A stretch of DNA of 16,555 bases from Puniceicoccales bacterium (lineage in GTDB: Bacteria > Verrucomicrobiota > Verrucomicrobiia > Opitutales > JAIRLM01): positions 1-16,555 of the forward strand of contig JAITFC010000015.1 in NCBI GenBank assembly GCA_031281635.1, in the 5' to 3' direction. Positions 14,466-16,555 of this stretch are shown piece after piece (the first letter of the stretch is position 1; every line of letters begins with the position of its first letter). A program made the position numbers and the translations under genes. The notes beneath the pieces are model-generated. The model was not told the DNA's origin and ran no database searches. It saw nothing but the letters and a program-made list of their open reading frames with translations.

Positions 14466-15868
14466 CACAAATCCTCCTGCAAATTTCCCGATCCCTGCCC
14501 CATTCCCTCCAGCGACTCCGACGGCATGCGCGCCGAAAATTCGCCGACAAACTTCGTCGTGTATCTGCCCTTGCGAAAATGTGGATCCCGCATAATTGCC
14601 CGCTGGTAGGCAATTGTCGTCGGCATGCCACGGATGACATAGCCGGAAAGTGCCGTATCCATGCGGCCAATGGCCATTTCCCTATTTTCCGCGTGGGCGA
14701 TGACTTTCGCAATCATGCTATCATACTGCGCTGGAATACGATACCCTCCATACACATGAGAATCAATGCGAATTCCAGGGCCTCCGGGCGCGTAGTACAA
14801 TTCCACAGTCCCAGGACGAGGTGCGAAATTTTTTGCCGCATCCTCCGCATTAATCCGGCACTCAATGGCATGGCCGCGAAGGGCGATATCTCTCTGCTCG
14901 TAGGGCAACGTCTCCCCAGCCGCAATGAGTAATTGCCAGCGCACCAGATCGATACCCGTCACCTCTTCGCTCACGCCGTGTTCCACCTGTATGCGCGTGT
15001 TCATTTCCATGAAATAGAAATTTCTGTCCTTGTCCACCAAAAATTCGACGGTTCCGGCGCTTTCATAGCCGCACTCTCTTGCGACACGCACGGCCGCATC
15101 ACCCATTTTTTCGCGCAATTCGTTGTCAAGGAACGGCGACGGAGCTTCCTCGATGAGTTTTTGATAGCGCCGTTGGATGGAGCAATCTCGCTCGCCCAGA
15201 TGAATAATTTTTCCCTGCTTATCTGCTAATAATTGGAATTCAATGTGATGTGGTTCTTCGATGAATTTTTCGAAGTAAATGGCGCCGTTGGCAAAATTTT
15301 TTTCCGCCTCCAGCCGTGCGAGACTGAATTCCTTGGGAAATGCCGACGCGCTGTGAACCAGACGCATGCCCCGGCCGCCACCACCGGCAACTGCTTTCAG
15401 GAGAATGGGAAAACCGATTTCCCTTGCCAACGCAACGGCCGCGCGCTCATCGGTCACGGCGCCATCGCTGCCTGGGACAACGGGCACGCCGGCACGCACG
15501 GCACATTCTTTTGCGGTTGTTTTATCTCCCATGCGTCGAATGACTTCTGCATTTGGTCCAACGAATATTAAATTGCACGCGTGGCACTGTTCCGCAAATT
15601 TCGCATTTTCCGATAAAAATCCATAGCCCGGGTGGATGGCGTCCGCATTGCCGATTTCTGCTGCCGCCAGGATGCGATCGGCGCGCAAGTAACTGTCCAC
15701 TGCTGGGGCGCGGCCGATGCAAATAGCCTCATCGGCCAGGTGCACGTGCAGCGACTCCACATCCGCTTCGGAATACACGGCCAACGTCTTAATGCCCAAC
15801 TCCTTACACGCACGAATAACGCGTACGGCCACCTCTCCGCGATTGGCAATGAGCACTTTTTCGATCAT
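14465..15868 (-). CDS. accC: Acetyl-CoA carboxylase, biotin carboxylase subunit
   Basis: 467 residues, slightly longer than E. coli AccC (449). It carries the N-terminal biotin-carboxylase fold (MIEKVLIANRGEVAVRVIRA), the ATP-grasp glycine loop AGGGGRGM (161-168) and the catalytic signature MEMNTRIQVEH (287-297). E288, N290 and R292 fall at the same numbers as in E. coli. A C-terminal domain with NAEDAAKNFAPRPG (340-353) follows. It carboxylates biotin on AccB with ATP and bicarbonate, the first half of malonyl-CoA synthesis in the cytoplasm. The start has GAGGGG at good spacing, overlapping the accB stop nine bases upstream. The C-terminal 20 residues (SLEGMGQGSGNLQEDL) extend beyond the usual end and overlap the coupled start of the next gene. 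Confidence 0.97.
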   Translation of the reverse strand: MIEKVLIANRGEVAVRVIRACKELGIKTLAVYSEADVESLHVHLADEAICIGRAPAVDSYLRADRILAAAEIGNADAIHPGYGFLSENAKFAEQCHACNLIFVGPNAEVIRRMGDKTTAKECAVRAGVPVVPGSDGAVTDERAAVALAREIGFPILLKAVAGGGGRGMRLVHSASAFPKEFSLARLEAEKNFANGAIYFEKFIEEPHHIEFQLLADKQGKIIHLGERDCSIQRRYQKLIEEAPSPFLDNELREKMGDAAVRVARECGYESAGTVEFLVDKDRNFYFMEMNTRIQVEHGVSEEVTGIDLVRWQLLIAAGETLPYEQRDIALRGHAIECRINAEDAAKNFAPRPGTVELYYAPGGPGIRIDSHVYGGYRIPAQYDSMIAKVIAHAENREMAIGRMDTALSGYVIRGMPTTIAYQRAIMRDPHFRKGRYTTKFVGEFSARMPSESLEGMGQGSGNLQEDL

Positions 15869-15877
15869 GTCAGCCCC

Positions 15878-16402
15878 TCAGCCCTTCGGCGAAATCTTAA
15901 ACAACGGTTGCCCAAATTCCACTGCCTGACCATCTTTTACTAAAACTTCAATCACTGTTCCCTCAATTTCGGCTGGAATTTCATTCATCACCTTCATGGC
16001 TTCAATGATGCACACAACCGTCTGCGCATTAAGCACACTGCCAATTTCCACAAGAGCTGGCCGACCGGGAGCCGATGCACGATAAAAAGTTCCGATCATG
16101 GGAGAAAAAATACAGGGTAAATCTCGCTCCTTCTTAGCGCATTCCCCACGGGCATCGGCAGCTACGGCTACGTCACCGGACGATGGAACCGAGCGATCTC
16201 CCTCCGCCACGCGTCCGCCGCAATTCCGCCGCACTCGTACGCGGCTCCCATTGCACTCCACTTCAATCTCTTCCAGATTGCAGCGCGCCGCCAGAGCCGC
16301 TAATTCCTCAATTGCTTGCACGTCCACGTGAGTGCTACTGTCTAGGGTAAATTGCAACGATGACAACTGCAATTTTTCGGCCAAAAGACCAAATCGATCC
16401 AT
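15878..16402 (-). CDS. accB: Acetyl-CoA carboxylase, biotin carboxyl carrier protein
   Basis: 174 residues from ATG 16402. The C-terminal biotinyl domain (last 80 residues) carries CIIEAMKVMNEI, whose lysine is the biotinylation site, preceded by the thumb-like CIFSPMIGTFYRASAPG. The N-terminal region has VDVQAIEELAALAARCNLEE, equivalent to the normal start of AccB. The start is uncertain: ATG 16402, ATG 16426 and TTG 16444 all lack ribosome sites, and GTG 16327 would give about 149 residues with the family-typical beginning. The protein carries carboxybiotin between AccC and the AccA/D transferase. It is the first gene of the accB-accC-Asp23-anchor operon within the window. Confidence 0.93.
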   Translation of the reverse strand: MDRFGLLAEKLQLSSLQFTLDSSTHVDVQAIEELAALAARCNLEEIEVECNGSRVRVRRNCGGRVAEGDRSVPSSGDVAVAADARGECAKKERDLPCIFSPMIGTFYRASAPGRPALVEIGSVLNAQTVVCIIEAMKVMNEIPAEIEGTVIEVLVKDGQAVEFGQPLFKISPKG

Positions 16403-16494
16403 GCGAGGAATTGCAGATATACACATTTTAGACGGGAATGGCAATTCGCGGAAACGAAAGATACGAAAAAACAGCTGCTACCGTTCCACCACTT

Positions 16495-16515
16495 CGACCG
16501 CGTGTCCCGCGGTCG
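16495..16515 (-). other. Hairpin upstream of accB
   Basis: CGACCGCG and CGCGGTCG pair perfectly (8 bp) around a five-base loop. A T6 run occurs on the minus strand only about 25 bases later. It may be the terminator of a gene beyond the right edge, or part of the accB leader. The final bases of the window hold no gene that I can support. Confidence 0.35.
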
Positions 16516-16555
16516 ATAACTTGAGACATCACTCTGCGTCAGACCACACGTTGAT

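Noticed and set aside
16466..16515. tRNA-Leu-like start on the minus strand (GTCGAAGTGGTGGAACGGTAG)
   Set aside because: The D-stem does not pair, and no anticodon arm, T-arm or acceptor partner follows. The similarity is confined to about 20 bases.
16539..16555. Possible C-terminal codons of an upstream gene such as efp (common before accB)
   Set aside because: Only a few codons would be visible in any frame before a stop, too little to support a call.

Overview
The window looks like part of the chromosome of a Gram-negative bacterium of the PVC group, most likely Verrucomicrobiota (Opitutae-like). Three things point there: a PilM-like / PilO-like / Amuc_1099-like membrane gene run of the kind known from Akkermansia, a signal-peptide autotransporter with chlamydial Pmp-type GGA and FxxN motifs, and an accB-accC-Asp23 cluster beside a housekeeping sigma-70 gene. 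This is inference from protein features; no 16S gene is present. All genes are on the minus strand except two small membrane-protein genes near the middle.

Layout, left to right. (1) 1-1180: a minus-strand reading frame that is open to the left edge and has no stop in the window. It encodes an unrecognised protein with a long Pro/Ala/Ser repeat tail. (2) 1149-4596: three tightly packed minus-strand genes, in transcription order a PilM-PilN-like fusion, a PilO-like (Amuc_1100-type) protein and an Amuc_1099-type protein. The open frame of item 1 follows directly. (3) 4713-6227: a complete ComM/YifB ATPase gene. (4) 6228-7754: two plus-strand genes for small three-helix membrane proteins that look like diverged paralogues with matching leaders. 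An 80-bp inverted-repeat element (MITE-like) lies between them. (5) 7755-8135: a truncated transposase remnant (HTH end only). (6) 8246-11410: a Pmp-like autotransporter gene with a strong terminator and a palindromic upstream region. (7) 11638-13656: rpoD with a good sigma-70 promoter. (8) 13653-16402: accB, accC, an Asp23/Gls24 protein and a small membrane-anchored partner, packed as one operon.

How the genes fit together. The right-hand operon couples the biotin carboxylase half of acetyl-CoA carboxylase (membrane lipid supply) to an Asp23-like protein and its probable membrane anchor. It runs into rpoD, whose promoter overlaps the last codons of the anchor gene. The left-hand operon probably builds the inner-membrane platform of a pilus-like or type II-like machine; the secretin expected for such a machine is not in the window. 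The centre (6.2-8.2 kb) is an accessory region, with small membrane proteins, short repeats and transposon debris next to a cell-surface autotransporter. This is where lineage-specific biology is most likely.
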